A stretch of 61,044 bases of DNA from Chloroflexota bacterium. GTDB taxonomy: Bacteria > Chloroflexota > Dehalococcoidia > Lucifugimonadales > Lucifugimonadaceae. The stretch is taken from contig JAJCYY010000112.1 in assembly GCA_029262735.1 (NCBI GenBank), forward strand, positions 1 through 61,044. Direction: 5' to 3'. The position numbers and the translations under genes are program-made. Below, one piece after another: positions 14,738 through 23,986 of the stretch (its first letter is position 1; each line of letters opens with the position of its first letter). The notes under the pieces were generated by a model. The model was not told where the DNA came from and did no database searches. It worked only from the letters and a program-made list of their open reading frames with translations.

Positions 14738-16021
14738 TCAATCGCCAACCGCTACCTCTTCAAGTCGTCGCCGCAGGAACCGTTGCTCGGGGGCACTGTC
14801 GGCCAGGGCGAGTGCTCTTTCATACGACACAGCCGCTTCTCTCATCCTGCCAAGCCGTCGCAGCAGGTCAGCGCGGGTCGAATGCAAGAAAAGGTACCGG
14901 TCCATCCGAGGGTCCTGTGACAGCCCTTCGACGATCGTTAGTGCCTGCCCCACATCTCCTGCCATCGCCATCGCGACCGATCGGTTCAGTGTCACTACAG
15001 GCGAAGGTTGCGCCATCTCAAGTGCTTCGTAAAGCAGCACAATTTGAGGCCAGTCCGTTTCGCCGGGAGACTGAGCCTCGCAGTGGACCGCTGCTATTGC
15101 CGCTTGAAGCTGGTACACACCCGGCGCTCCCCGTTTGAGCACATCTTCGAGGATACCTGTACCTTCATCAATCTGCTCCCGATTCCACAAAGCACGGTCC
15201 TGGTCCTCAAGTAGCACCTGGTCACCGTTCTCGGCCACCCGCGCGGTTTTCCGGGAGTCCTGGAGGAGCATGAGGGCAAGAAGTCCGGCCGCTTCCGGCT
15301 CGTCCGGCATGAGCAGACACAGGACTCGTCCGAGCCTGATCGCTTCCGCACACAGTTCCAGCCGGATAAGGTCGTCGCCAGCGCTGGCCGAGTAGCCCTC
15401 GTTGAAGACCAGGTAGATCACGGCCAGCACGGACGGAACGCGCGCTGGAAGCAGGTGATCAGGTGGCACCCTGTACGGTATACCGGCGTCTTTGATCTTC
15501 CGCTTTGCCCGGACCAATCGCTGTGCCAGGGTAGTTTCCGGGACCAGGAACGCGCGGGCGATCTCAGGGGTTGTCAGCCCGCCCAGAGTGCGAAGTGTCA
15601 GAGCCAGTTGAGCCTCGACATTTATCGCCGGGTGACAGCAGGTGAATATGAGCCGCAGCCTGTCATCTTCGAGCACGGAATCTGGCGAGGTTTCTGGCAT
15701 TTCGAACTCCGTCTCCAGGTCATTGTCGATTGCCAGCGAAGACTGTTTCACATCCCGCACCTTCTCTCGCCTGATGCGGTCGATGGCTTTCCTGCGAGCA
15801 GCCGTTGTGAGCCACGCGCCGGGACTGTTGGGAACGCCGTCTCTGACCCAGCGGTCCAATGCGACCGTCATGGCATCTTGCAGCGCTTCTTCTGCAAGAT
15901 CGAAGTCGCCGAGCGACCGAATTAGCGTCGCGATGATGAGACCGTGCTCTTCTCGAAACACCCGCTCGATCGCGGCAGACGGCGTCGTCTCGCTTCCGGT
16001 GTTCTGCCCTCGGCTGCTCAA
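14738..16021 (-). CDS. ECF42-type RNA polymerase sigma factor with C-terminal TPR-like domain
   Basis: Sigma-70 family factor of the extracytoplasmic function class with a long C-terminal extension. Sigma2 covers about residues 15-85 ([22 protein letters not shown]). Sigma4 covers about 110-180 ([25 protein letters not shown] read in parts). An extension with helical TPR-like repeats follows, including [10 protein letters not shown] and [15 protein letters not shown]. This architecture plus adjacent DGPF proteins is the hallmark of ECF42. I chose the TTG at 16021, whose TTGA overlaps the stop of the upstream DGPF gene, giving 427 residues. An ATG at 16099 would add 26 residues and overlap that gene by about 80 bp. 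No anti-sigma factor gene is present. Confidence 0.88.
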   Translation of the reverse strand: MSSRGQNTGSETTPSAAIERVFREEHGLIIATLIRSLGDFDLAEEALQDAMTVALDRWVRDGVPNSPGAWLTTAARRKAIDRIRREKVRDVKQSSLAIDNDLETEFEMPETSPDSVLEDDRLRLIFTCCHPAINVEAQLALTLRTLGGLTTPEIARAFLVPETTLAQRLVRAKRKIKDAGIPYRVPPDHLLPARVPSVLAVIYLVFNEGYSASAGDDLIRLELCAEAIRLGRVLCLLMPDEPEAAGLLALMLLQDSRKTARVAENGDQVLLEDQDRALWNREQIDEGTGILEDVLKRGAPGVYQLQAAIAAVHCEAQSPGETDWPQIVLLYEALEMAQPSPVVTLNRSVAMAMAGDVGQALTIVEGLSQDPRMDRYLFLHSTRADLLRRLGRMREAAVSYERALALADSAPEQRFLRRRLEEVAVGD

Positions 16022-16383
16022 GGCACGCTTCGCTCTTCGCTGACGACCTGCCTGACCTCCAGGGTTGAGTCCATCAGCGATGGTATTAACTTCATCCACT
16101 CCAGCACCTGTGCCTCATCTGCGGCTTCGACCAGGTAGTAGCCGCCGAGCTGCTCCTTCGTCTCGGTGAAGGGTCCGTCGACGACCCTGGCCTTGCCGTT
16201 TCTGATCTTCAACAGGGTTGAGCTGCTTGCCGGGTGCAGCCTGTGAGTGCCGATCAGCACACCTTCACACGCAACAGTTTCTTCGAACGGACGGAGAGCG
16301 TCGATCATCTGCTGTGCCTGATCGGAAGGCAGAGCGGCGAACGCTTCGTCGTCGCCATAAATCAGAATCATGTACCGGTTCAA
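16018..16383 (-). CDS. YCII/DGPF-domain protein
   Basis: 121-residue YCII-related protein with the exact signature [15 protein letters not shown] near residue 68. The start is TTG in TTGAACCGGTAC, giving [12 protein letters not shown], which matches the family's usual N-terminus; an ATG four codons later is an alternative. Its stop overlaps the TTG start of the sigma factor gene (4 bp), so the two are probably translationally coupled. Confidence 0.87.
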   Translation of the reverse strand: MNRYMILIYGDDEAFAALPSDQAQQMIDALRPFEETVACEGVLIGTHRLHPASSSTLLKIRNGKARVVDGPFTETKEQLGGYYLVEAADEAQVLEWMKLIPSLMDSTLEVRQVVSEERSVP

Positions 16384-16414
16384 TGTTTTCTCTCTCGAGT
16401 GCTGTTGCCTGGAC

Positions 16415-16765
16415 TTACATGCTCAGTTCAAGGATAGGGCGAACCTCAATTGCGCCGTGGCGGGCCGCGGGAATCCTGGCCGCCCACTCTATCGCCTGAT
16501 CCAGGTTTTCACACTCAAACATATAGAAGCCGGCTATGGCTTCCCTGGATTCTGTGAATGGACCGTCCGTGACACTGGCGCCGTCCTCCATCATCCTCAC
16601 AACGGTTGCGGTCTCACCCGGCTGCAGGGCCTCGCCGCCGAGAAACACCCCGGCATGTTTGGCATCCCTGTTGAATCGCACGTACTGGTCAAAAACGTGG
16701 CGGCGTTCTTCGTCAGACGACGACAGGTCAGGTTCACCAGGAAATATCATTGCCAGGTATCGCAT
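16415..16765 (-). CDS. YCII/DGPF-domain protein
   Basis: 116-residue YCII-related protein with DGPFTESREAIAGFY. The ATG at 16765 is preceded by GGGGAGA and gives MRYLAMIFPG; a longer in-frame ORF starting at 16903 has no support. It is the first gene of the cluster YCII - YCII - ECF42 - YCII, 31 bp upstream of the next gene. The three YCII proteins are clearly divergent from one another, so they are not recent duplicates. Confidence 0.86.
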   Translation of the reverse strand: MRYLAMIFPGEPDLSSSDEERRHVFDQYVRFNRDAKHAGVFLGGEALQPGETATVVRMMEDGASVTDGPFTESREAIAGFYMFECENLDQAIEWAARIPAARHGAIEVRPILELSM

Positions 16766-16960
16766 ATGTCTGGGTCTCCCCGTTGGCCGGTCTGACTGGT
16801 CGGTCAGCGCTAGAATGTCGTTGCAAATTTTCCAGGGTGAGACAAAACGTCGTAACACTTCTCTCTCACATTCACGACGCACCATGTCGGCAAGAATCGA
16901 CATCGACCGCTACCATTCGAGAAAGACCTTTAGTTCGTAAGACTGATCTTCGAGGGCGAC

Positions 16961-17992
16961 ATGACGTCTATTACTGAGACCGCATGGCCCGCTGAGAGTT
17001 GGCAGACCGCGGAGCCAGAAGAACTGGGGTTCGACCGTGAACGGCTGACGGCCGCAGGAAGCTGGGAGGCTACCGAATCAGACAATCTGCCGTACAGAGT
17101 GCTGATCGCGAGGCATGGGCGAATCGCTGCCGAGTGGAATTTTCGCATCGACCCGCTGGAGAAGGCTTCACAGGCTTCGGCGTCCAAGTCCACATTCTCC
17201 AGCGTGCTGGGAGTAGCGGTTCACGAAGGCGTCATTAAGACGGCAGACGACAGGGTTGTCGACTACTACCCGGAGATGATGGACGTTAGACCCGGACAGG
17301 GGCCGAAATCGGGCAGGCACGCTTTCCCTGAGAACGAGGGAATTACGTTCCGGCAGCTGATTGGCAACACGTCTGGCTATATGAAACCGGGCGAGGCACC
17401 GGGCAAGGTGTTCAATTACCAGACGTTCGGTATGAACATCCTGACTCATGCGGTGGCGTCTGCTTACAGCCTGTACAAGACGGCCCATCCTGAGCGCGGC
17501 GCAGGCTTCGGCACACTGACTGACTGGAAGGTGCGCGACCCGATTGGCGGGACGTGGTCATGGGCGTATCGAAACTTTGAGCTGCCGCCTGAGGCGCGGC
17601 TGGGAGTGTTCGGCTACTTCACCGGCTATGACATGACGCCACGCGATATGGCCCGCTGTGGCATGCTGTGGTTGCACGAAGGGCGATGGGCAGGCAGGCA
17701 GGTTGTGCCTGGGGAGTGGATGCGAGAGGCGACGCGGGTCAACGCTGACGTACTGGTCAGTAAACCGGAGGCGAATCATCGCTACGGCCTTGGTTTCTGG
17801 TGCAATGACCGAGGCAAGATGTGGCCGGACCTGCCGCGAGATTCGTTTGCGGCAAGCGGCAACGGCATGCAGCACATCTGGGTCTGTCCTTCACTCGACC
17901 TGATCGTCGTGCGAAGCCCGGGCACCTATGAGCAGAACGACCCTTCGCAGGGCGGCCCACTTCTTGAGCTCATCGCTGAAGCGGTGCGTTAA
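16961..17992 (+). CDS. serine hydrolase, beta-lactamase class C family
   Basis: 343-residue protein of the penicillin-binding/class C beta-lactamase-like family. The nucleophile motif is Ser73-Ala-Ser-Lys76 (SASK). The second-motif Tyr appears as NYQTFGMN, a variant of YxN, and FAASGNGMQHIW occupies the position of the third motif. No signal peptide is visible, so it is probably cytoplasmic. Members include esterases, amidases and D-aminopeptidases; true beta-lactamase activity is not implied. It is divergent from the sigma-factor cluster, with a 195-bp intergenic region. Confidence 0.85.
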   Translation: MTSITETAWPAESWQTAEPEELGFDRERLTAAGSWEATESDNLPYRVLIARHGRIAAEWNFRIDPLEKASQASASKSTFSSVLGVAVHEGVIKTADDRVVDYYPEMMDVRPGQGPKSGRHAFPENEGITFRQLIGNTSGYMKPGEAPGKVFNYQTFGMNILTHAVASAYSLYKTAHPERGAGFGTLTDWKVRDPIGGTWSWAYRNFELPPEARLGVFGYFTGYDMTPRDMARCGMLWLHEGRWAGRQVVPGEWMREATRVNADVLVSKPEANHRYGLGFWCNDRGKMWPDLPRDSFAASGNGMQHIWVCPSLDLIVVRSPGTYEQNDPSQGGPLLELIAEAVR

Positions 17993-18172
17993 AAACCGGC
18001 AGCGGGCGAAACAATGACCTTCGGGGCGGCGAGTAGAAGCCGGTCGGGACGAACTGGCGTAACTATGCGTGTGAGCACGGTGCGCCGAGATGTTGGGGCT
18101 GGCACACGCCCGCGCTCAATTCTGTGCTGGGAGAATGTGTGTTGCCGCATTTACTGCATCAGAGAGTTCTAG

Positions 18173-19207
18173 ATGAGCCTGAGTTCACTAAACATACGGC
18201 GATTCATGCCCTTCGCGGTTGCAATTACGGTAGTTGCTACGTTCGCGTGCGGCAGTGATATAGACCTCGAAGGCACCATTGATGTCAGGGTGTTGCAGGC
18301 ACTGGCGGCACAGCCGACCGTAACGCCACAACCGACCTCTACTCCACAGCCGGTTCCCACACCTCTGACAGTTCCGACACCGCTCCCAACGCCAACACCG
18401 GCGCCCACAGTCACTCCGCAGCCGACGGCGACTCTTGCTCCCGCACCGACGCCTCCCTCGACGGCCACGCCACAGCCCACATCAACCCCGGCGCCAACAG
18501 CCACTCCGCAAGAGCCGTTTCCGCCGACGTCAACGCCGATGGCCGTTCCTGTCGATCTATATTCGGAAGTTCGACTTTCGGTTGTGAAGATCCGAAATGG
18601 GAGTACGACCGGGTCCGGATGGGCAATAGAAGATGGCTGGATCATCACCAATGAGCACGTCATTGCAGGTTCTGGCACGGTGAGTGTTGAGGTGCCAAAC
18701 ACAAACGGGGGTGTGGAGATTCTTACCGGCACGGTGCGTGGCTTTGATAAGAAGCGTGACCTCGCTGCGATACAGGTTGCTCACAGCGCCCCGATCTTGC
18801 CGCGACGAATCATCGAGGCGGAGGATGCAGGCACAGCAATCATTCAACTCGGCTATTCGGTCAGTTCCACCGGTGGATTCCCGGTTGTTCACTCAGGTGT
18901 GGTTACGACGGTCATTCGCCATCTTGGTACGGTCCTCGTGACATCTTCTCAGAGGGCTGACGAGGGCAACGATACGGCCGGGGTGGGCGTCGTCATATTC
19001 GATGCTGATGCCGACCCCGGAGACAGCGGCGGTCCTGTTCTGGATCTGCAGGGCAACGTCGTTGGGATCACCTTCGGGGCAGTTGTCTTCACCAGCGGCG
19101 GTAAGCGCGTGATCGGCCAGCAGCAGGCAACCGGAGTCGAATCGATCGACCGTGTCTGGACTCAACTTAAGAACGGAACTATTACCACCTCCCTGGGTAG
19201 TGATTGA
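18173..19207 (+). CDS. membrane-tethered trypsin-like serine protease (S1/HtrA-like), lipoprotein
   Basis: 344-residue exported protease. The signal peptide ends in a lipobox-like VATFAC (Cys26), so the mature protein is probably lipid-anchored. Residues about 47-122 form a Pro/Thr-rich spacer of repeated TP and QPT units, which lifts the catalytic domain from the membrane. The catalytic triad is His162 (TNEHVI), Asp196 (KRDLAAI) and Ser285 (DPGDSGGPV). No PDZ domain follows, unlike DegP. The spacer is encoded by low-complexity DNA (18312-18540) that could vary in length between strains. Likely an envelope quality-control or processing protease; the substrate is unknown. Confidence 0.88.
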   Translation: MSLSSLNIRRFMPFAVAITVVATFACGSDIDLEGTIDVRVLQALAAQPTVTPQPTSTPQPVPTPLTVPTPLPTPTPAPTVTPQPTATLAPAPTPPSTATPQPTSTPAPTATPQEPFPPTSTPMAVPVDLYSEVRLSVVKIRNGSTTGSGWAIEDGWIITNEHVIAGSGTVSVEVPNTNGGVEILTGTVRGFDKKRDLAAIQVAHSAPILPRRIIEAEDAGTAIIQLGYSVSSTGGFPVVHSGVVTTVIRHLGTVLVTSSQRADEGNDTAGVGVVIFDADADPGDSGGPVLDLQGNVVGITFGAVVFTSGGKRVIGQQQATGVESIDRVWTQLKNGTITTSLGSD

Positions 19208-19359
19208 TCCGAGCTCCCGTCATTGCCTCCGGCGTTGTTTGACAGGAACCAGATAGCAGGCGCGTGCTATGCTCGGTGCCGCAACGAACGGTGCATTTTC
19301 CAGGTGATTCACACTGACATTCGGCTCGGCCGTTCTGGTGCCGTCAAACCGGGGGAGAT

Positions 19360-20064
19360 TTGAGCGAAAAGTTCTACGCGCTGATCATTGCTGGTGGCCG
19401 GGGCGAACGGCTACGGCCTCTGACGGACACTGTGCCGAAGCCGATGATCCGGCTGAACGGTCGGCCAATGCTTTCCTTCCAAGTTGAGTGGATGCGCTCA
19501 CAGGGCGTGACGGATGTCGTGTTCCTGTGCGGTTACCTTGGCGAAACGATAAAAGACTACTTTGGCGATGGCAGCCAGTATGGCGTCACGGCGCACTACT
19601 CATATGAGGACACACCGCTCGGGCGCGGCGGCGCGGTTCGAAAGGGAATGTCTCAGGTCCCGGCTAATGGGGGCACCGTTCTTGTGACCAATGGCGACAA
19701 TGTGACGGACCTGAAGCTCGCAGAGATGCGAGAGTTGCATGAGCGTAACGATGCTCTGGCGACGATCATGCTTTCTCCGTACATCAGCCAGTACGGCACG
19801 GTAGAGACAGAAGACGATGGGACTGTGCTCCGGTTCGTTGAGAAAGGTCGCCTGCCGCAATGGGTCAATGCCGGTGTCTACCTGTTCGAGAGATCGCTGG
19901 AACAGCGGCTTCCGGAGATAGGAGACCACGAGACGACGACGTTTCAGGAGCTTGCGGCCGAACGTCGGATGTCTGCGCTACAGTCTGAAGCCGTGTGGAT
20001 CACTGTTGACAGCCAGAAGGATATTGCCGCCTGCGAAGAGAAGCTAGCGCGGATGTATGGTTGA
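19360..20064 (+). CDS. sugar-1-phosphate nucleotidyltransferase
   Basis: 234-residue NTP_transferase enzyme that makes a nucleotide-activated sugar. The signature GGRGERLRPLTDTVPKPM is at the N-terminus, and NGDNVTDL carries the metal-binding Asp. It resembles mannose-1-phosphate guanylyltransferases and heptose-1-phosphate nucleotidyltransferases, and the sugar cannot be fixed from sequence. The TTG start has GGGGGAGA only 1-2 nt upstream, too close for normal initiation. A 19-codon GTG frame from 19304 ends in the TGA that overlaps this TTG (TTGA), so start by translational coupling is possible. It converges on the CBS-domain gene. Confidence 0.88.
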   Translation: MSEKFYALIIAGGRGERLRPLTDTVPKPMIRLNGRPMLSFQVEWMRSQGVTDVVFLCGYLGETIKDYFGDGSQYGVTAHYSYEDTPLGRGGAVRKGMSQVPANGGTVLVTNGDNVTDLKLAEMRELHERNDALATIMLSPYISQYGTVETEDDGTVLRFVEKGRLPQWVNAGVYLFERSLEQRLPEIGDHETTTFQELAAERRMSALQSEAVWITVDSQKDIAACEEKLARMYG

Positions 20065-20586
20065 TTACCGCGCAGGCAGCGCGTCAGACACGGTTGACGG
20101 GTGCTCACGATCGAAGAACAGTCTGAGCAGGTCATGTCGTGAGATGATCCCGATCGGCTTTCGGTCCTCAACGACACAGACGTGATGGGCGTCTTTTGCG
20201 ACCATCGCCTCGACCACGTCGGATATATGAGCGTCCTTCTCAACGAGGGTGCTGGTTGTGCTCATTGCATCACCGACTTTGACTGAGCGGACTTCATCCA
20301 TCGTCTCTTCGATGTTCTCGAACTCTCCAATTTCATGCCCGAGAAGGCGGAAAACTCGGCCTCTCATGAACGGGACCATCGCCTCTTCCGGCAGCATCAT
20401 GCGTTCAGTCAGTATTCCTGCGTAGTGATCGTTCTCATCAAGGACGATGACGGAGCCGATGCGGTTCAGGAGCATCATACTGGCGGCCTCTGCAACGGTT
20501 GCGCGATCGCTGACTGTGAGGACTGGCGATGTCATCAGCTCAGCGGCCGTGACGGTCTTTTTTGACTCTGAATCGGTATCTGCCAA
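20065..20586 (-). CDS. tandem CBS-domain protein
   Basis: 173-residue protein made almost wholly of two CBS motifs (about residues 12-65 and 105-160), seen in ELMTSPVLTVSDRATVAEAA, IGSVIVLDENDHYAGILTE and VGDAMSTTSTLVEKDAHISD. CBS pairs bind adenine nucleotides and act as regulatory sensors. No effector domain is attached, so it presumably regulates a partner. It is followed upstream on the same strand by a cytidylate-kinase-like gene (84-bp gap), perhaps co-transcribed. Confidence 0.9.
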   Translation of the reverse strand: MADTDSESKKTVTAAELMTSPVLTVSDRATVAEAASMMLLNRIGSVIVLDENDHYAGILTERMMLPEEAMVPFMRGRVFRLLGHEIGEFENIEETMDEVRSVKVGDAMSTTSTLVEKDAHISDVVEAMVAKDAHHVCVVEDRKPIGIISRHDLLRLFFDREHPSTVSDALPAR

Positions 20587-20670
20587 GTGGGTATCGCTCC
20601 AGGATGACTTTTCTTCAAACGCGAAACATGATGAGCACGCGGGCCAACGGTCTTGGACGGGTCTTTGCGA

Positions 20671-21354
20671 TCAGGCCGGCGCGAGAGTAGTGGTATGTGC
20701 CGCCCTGGAGATCTTCACCGCAGCGAGGCTGATCTGCTCCTGGGAGGTGTTTACGCACAGGTCGTACAGATTTTCGTCTTCCGGATGGGCTGAGTGGTAG
20801 GCGCCGAAATACTCTTCCTGGGCCTTTTCACGCTCACGGATCACGCGTTCGGCGTCAGAGGTCCTGGACAGGCCCTGTGATTTCATCATCCTGGCAATGC
20901 GATCTTCCCAGGATGCGAATACACCTATCTTCAACACCTGTTCGTGCCCTTTGAGAGCGACGGCGCCGGCCCGCTGCACAAGCACGCTCTGGCCTCTGCT
21001 TACCAGTGTCTGGATTGAGTGCGGGTGGTCGACTTCGTCACTAATGTCCGGGGTCATCGGCGCACCGGGAGACGAATCCCAGGTGAGTGGATACATCATT
21101 AACTCCGCAGTTGCGAAGTAAGGATCTCCGGCTGCATTGCCAAGTGCAACGCCTCGCACCGCTTTCTCGACGAGGGCCCATATGCGGTCCGAGAGACGCG
21201 GGCGACTGGCGGCTTCGTCAGCAGGCTGGAACGTGCCTATGTGACCCGGGAGCACGAGGCGGTCCACGTAGTCGTGGTCCAGCATCTTCGCAACGCGGCG
21301 ACCGAGGTCGGCGCTGCCTGCGCCAATGTGACCGTCTATCGTAACGAGCGTCAT
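20671..21354 (-). CDS. cytidylate kinase-like family protein
   Basis: 227-residue P-loop protein of the cytidylate kinase-like family. The N-terminal loop GHIGAGSADLGRRVAKML is a modified Walker A that lacks the canonical GKS/GKT. YDLCVNTSQ near the C-terminus is a family motif. VSRGQSVLVQRAGAVAL corresponds to the central core seen in these proteins. The phosphoryl acceptor is unknown; it may not be a housekeeping Cmk. It lies between a TetR regulator and a CBS-domain protein, all on the minus strand. Confidence 0.75.
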   Translation of the reverse strand: MTLVTIDGHIGAGSADLGRRVAKMLDHDYVDRLVLPGHIGTFQPADEAASRPRLSDRIWALVEKAVRGVALGNAAGDPYFATAELMMYPLTWDSSPGAPMTPDISDEVDHPHSIQTLVSRGQSVLVQRAGAVALKGHEQVLKIGVFASWEDRIARMMKSQGLSRTSDAERVIREREKAQEEYFGAYHSAHPEDENLYDLCVNTSQEQISLAAVKISRAAHTTTLAPA

Positions 21355-21376
21355 AGACTGCTCCCGAAAATGGGGG

Positions 21377-22021
21377 TCAGGTGGTTGCCTGGTCCGGATT
21401 TGCCGAGAATCTTACACTGTTAACGGGCGCAAGCGAAGCCCTGTACATCCGCCACAGGCTCAGAACGTTCTCCGTTAGGGGATGAGCAGTTGAGTCGAAT
21501 AGCCATCTTGTGACGGAAGCCTGGATTATTCCGAAGAACATGGTGGCGGCTGCCGCGGGGTTGATCGAGGGCTCAACTTCGCCCGATTTAATGCCTTCTT
21601 CGATAAACCCTGCAACCACGGTTAGATAGTCTTCCACCAGCTTCATACCGGCCGCCCGCACAGTCGGTTCCTGGAACTGGGCGGCCTCAGCTATGACGAC
21701 GAATGAGATGCCGCGGCGGGATTCGATGAACGACAGGTGATGTTGCAGAACGTGCTCAAGCTTGTCCAACGCGCTCGAATCTGGAGCCGTTGTCTGCTCG
21801 ATTGTGCCGATGACAGACTGGCGCACATCCTCGAGCAGCATTACGAGCACTTGCTCTTTGCTCTCGACATGCCGATAGATGGCGGCCTCGGTCACGCCAA
21901 CTTTACGGGCGATGGCGCGCACCGTCAGAGCGGTTACTCCGCCTGATGCGATCAACTCCCTGCCAGCGGTGAGAATTTGGTTTAAGCGTGTTTCGTGATC
22001 TAGATGCGTTTTAGTTGCCAT
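21377..22021 (-). CDS. TetR/AcrR family transcriptional regulator
   Basis: 214-residue regulator. The N-terminal helix-turn-helix (about residues 12-58) contains LTVRAIARKVGVTEAAIYRHVESKEQVL, a typical TetR DNA-binding core (given here in full family order but not dissected). The C-terminal ligand domain is helical and matches no specific effector class by eye. It is divergent from the HPP-family gene across a 177-bp region holding two 8-bp palindromes that could be its operator. Confidence 0.9.
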   Translation of the reverse strand: MATKTHLDHETRLNQILTAGRELIASGGVTALTVRAIARKVGVTEAAIYRHVESKEQVLVMLLEDVRQSVIGTIEQTTAPDSSALDKLEHVLQHHLSFIESRRGISFVVIAEAAQFQEPTVRAAGMKLVEDYLTVVAGFIEEGIKSGEVEPSINPAAAATMFFGIIQASVTRWLFDSTAHPLTENVLSLWRMYRASLAPVNSVRFSANPDQATT

Positions 22022-22066
22022 TAGTGGTCCAAGACATTAATTGAGTAAGCACATGGTAGAGATACG

Positions 22067-22105
22067 TGAATTCAGGCGCAAACAGTTGCTGTCGCACTGA
22101 ATTCA
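22067..22105. promoter_or_regulatory. candidate TetR operator pair
   Basis: Two copies of the palindrome TGAATTCA at 22067-22074 and 22098-22105, exactly 31 bp apart (about three helical turns), in the divergent region between the TetR gene and the HPP-family gene. Autoregulation and control of the neighbour is the usual TetR arrangement. The 8-mer is short, so chance cannot be excluded. Confidence 0.4.
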
Positions 22106-22198
22106 TCTGGTTTAGGCTCTGGTTTGTACTCAGTGTGAATACTGGTGTGTACCCGTGCCTTGCTACTGAGCTATCAGGTCTCATGAGTTCGGAATCCA

Positions 22199-22789
22199 AT
22201 GAGAACAGTCCCAGAGCCGCCGGGTAATACACCTTCGAAACGTACCGGCCCGCGCCGAACAAGGCTTCAGGCGGCCCGGCACGCCTGGATTTTACGGTGG
22301 ATCGACCCGCATTTTACGCACCGCTGGCGGACATACGTTGGCCAGTCTGCGGTGGCCGCTTTGCTCCTCTGGGTGATACTCCTGGGAGAGGATGTCATTG
22401 CGAACGGCGCAATCGTAGCCGCCATCGCATCCTCAGTTGCGATCGTCTTTTTTGTCCCGCACTCCGTCGCCTCGTCACCGGTCAGAATTATCGGCGGTCA
22501 CGTCTCAGCGGTTATCGCCGCTTACATCGTGATCGGCTTTGCGCTGCTGTTTCCTGATTCGATAGTCGACGCTACATGGTTCAATGACCTGTTGGGCGCA
22601 CTGGCGGTGGGTCTCGTCGTGTTGCTAATGAGCGTCTCAAATACCGAGCATGCGCCGGCGGCGGGTACTGCGTTGGGACTGGCGATGCGCGGTGCGCCGT
22701 GGGAGGCCGTGCTGTTCATCGTCACGGCAGCGGTCATCGTTGCAGTCGCGCGCGTTGTCCTCGGCTCTCGGCTCCGCAATCTCATTTAG
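22199..22789 (+). CDS. HPP family integral membrane protein
   Basis: 196-residue membrane protein with about four transmembrane segments after a basic N-terminus of about 45 residues. The family motif corresponds to NTEHAPAAGTALGLAM, a variant of the usual HPP segment. The role of HPP proteins is poorly known; some are linked to nitrite transport. It is divergent from the TetR gene, which may control it. No clear Shine-Dalgarno precedes the ATG. Confidence 0.78.
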   Translation: MRTVPEPPGNTPSKRTGPRRTRLQAARHAWILRWIDPHFTHRWRTYVGQSAVAALLLWVILLGEDVIANGAIVAAIASSVAIVFFVPHSVASSPVRIIGGHVSAVIAAYIVIGFALLFPDSIVDATWFNDLLGALAVGLVVLLMSVSNTEHAPAAGTALGLAMRGAPWEAVLFIVTAAVIVAVARVVLGSRLRNLI

Positions 22790-22848
22790 CAAGCCGCCTG
22801 ACGATTGCTGTTCTACAGGCAACACTGGCCGAGATGATCGGTTCAACA

Positions 22849-22878
22849 AGAAGGCCCCGGTCATTGCCGGGGCCTTCT
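22849..22878. terminator. bidirectional terminator between HPP gene and hflC
   Basis: 12-bp perfect stem (AGAAGGCCCCGG / CCGGGGCCTTCT) with a 6-nt loop between converging genes. On the minus strand the tail is CTTGTTGAAC, moderately U-rich. Confidence 0.75.
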
Positions 22879-22901
22879 CGATCGTTAACGGATTCAGAGT
22901 T

Positions 22902-23984
22902 CTAGTTCGAACTTGAGCTGTCGCCGCCGAACGGGTCCTGGAGGAACTTGAACAGGTCGCTATTCGCGTCCAACAAGACGGTCGTGTCTGCAGCCAGAGC
23001 CACGCGGTACGCCTCAAGCGTTCGCTGGAAGTCGTAGAATTCAGGATCCCGTTGAAGTGCATCTGCCAGGATCGCGATCGCCTGACCTTCCCCCTCACCA
23101 CGCAGCAGCGATGACTGACCGCGTGCGGTCTCGAGAGTGATCTCCACCTGCCTGTCCACGTCAGCCCTGATCTCGGCGTCTCGCTGAGTTCCCTCAGCAC
23201 GCAGACCGCTGGCGATTCGCTCACGTTCAGCCTGCATGCGGCTGAAGACGCTGGTAGCGATATCGACAGGGAAGTCAGCGCCCTTGATTCGCACGTCTAC
23301 TATCTCCACACCAAACTGGCGGGCCAGTGGCTGGAAGTAGGTGACCTTGAAGTCGGCGAGCTCCGGTGGGCTTTCGCTGGCAACAAGCGCCTCTAATTCG
23401 GCCGGTGTCGGCGGCCTTCCGCGTATCGGGTTTTCACTGTCCTGGACCAGTGGGTCGATCTGGATTGCGACGTCGGCATTCCGCAAGCCGCCAGGGAACT
23501 CCGTTGCCTCATCTCGTGAGATCTCTGCGCGGTTGCTGGCGAATGTCACACGCTGCATCACCGTTTCGCGCGTTTCGGAGATGATGTCCGATTGCAGGTC
23601 GAGCGCCACTTCACTCCGCAACTGGGAGTTGACGATGTTCGATACTCTGCTTGCCGCTTCTCGTTCACTTCGCAGGCTCCTGAAGAACAGGAGCGGTTCG
23701 ACGATGCGATACCTGGCGTACGAGTCGATCACGAGGTTGCGCTTGTCTGAAGTAAGCAGGGATGCGGCCGGGGCGTCCGCCCGCAGCAGCCTCTTATCGA
23801 ACTTCGTGACCGAGTCGACGAACGGCACCTTGACCCGGAGGCCAGGGTTTGTGTGGTCGCGCCTGAACTGACCGAAGCGCGTGACGATCGCAAGCTGAGT
23901 CTCGTCAACCGTGAAGAATGTTTGCGGCAGGACGATGAGCGCAACGATTAAAACGACGATGGTTGGAATGAATACTTTTGCCAT
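22902..23984 (-). CDS. hflC: SPFH-domain protein HflC
   Basis: 360-residue membrane-anchored SPFH (band 7) protein. With HflK it forms the complex that encloses and regulates the FtsH protease. It has an N-terminal TM segment (residues 5-24), then the SPFH domain beginning VDETQLAIVTRFGQ, and a coiled coil with MQAERERIASGLRAEG, the standard HflC segment. An insertion of about 40 residues near 170-215 (LRNADVAIQIDPLVQDSENP region) is longer than in E. coli HflC. It lies 2 bp after hflK. No ftsH is in the window. Confidence 0.92.
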   Translation of the reverse strand: MAKVFIPTIVVLIVALIVLPQTFFTVDETQLAIVTRFGQFRRDHTNPGLRVKVPFVDSVTKFDKRLLRADAPAASLLTSDKRNLVIDSYARYRIVEPLLFFRSLRSEREAASRVSNIVNSQLRSEVALDLQSDIISETRETVMQRVTFASNRAEISRDEATEFPGGLRNADVAIQIDPLVQDSENPIRGRPPTPAELEALVASESPPELADFKVTYFQPLARQFGVEIVDVRIKGADFPVDIATSVFSRMQAERERIASGLRAEGTQRDAEIRADVDRQVEITLETARGQSSLLRGEGEGQAIAILADALQRDPEFYDFQRTLEAYRVALAADTTVLLDANSDLFKFLQDPFGGDSSSSN

Positions 23985-23986
23985 GG

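Noticed and set aside
18305..18540. Low-complexity repeats in the protease gene as a CRISPR array or VNTR locus
   Set aside because: Repeats are irregular Pro/Thr codons inside a continuous reading frame, not spaced direct repeats.
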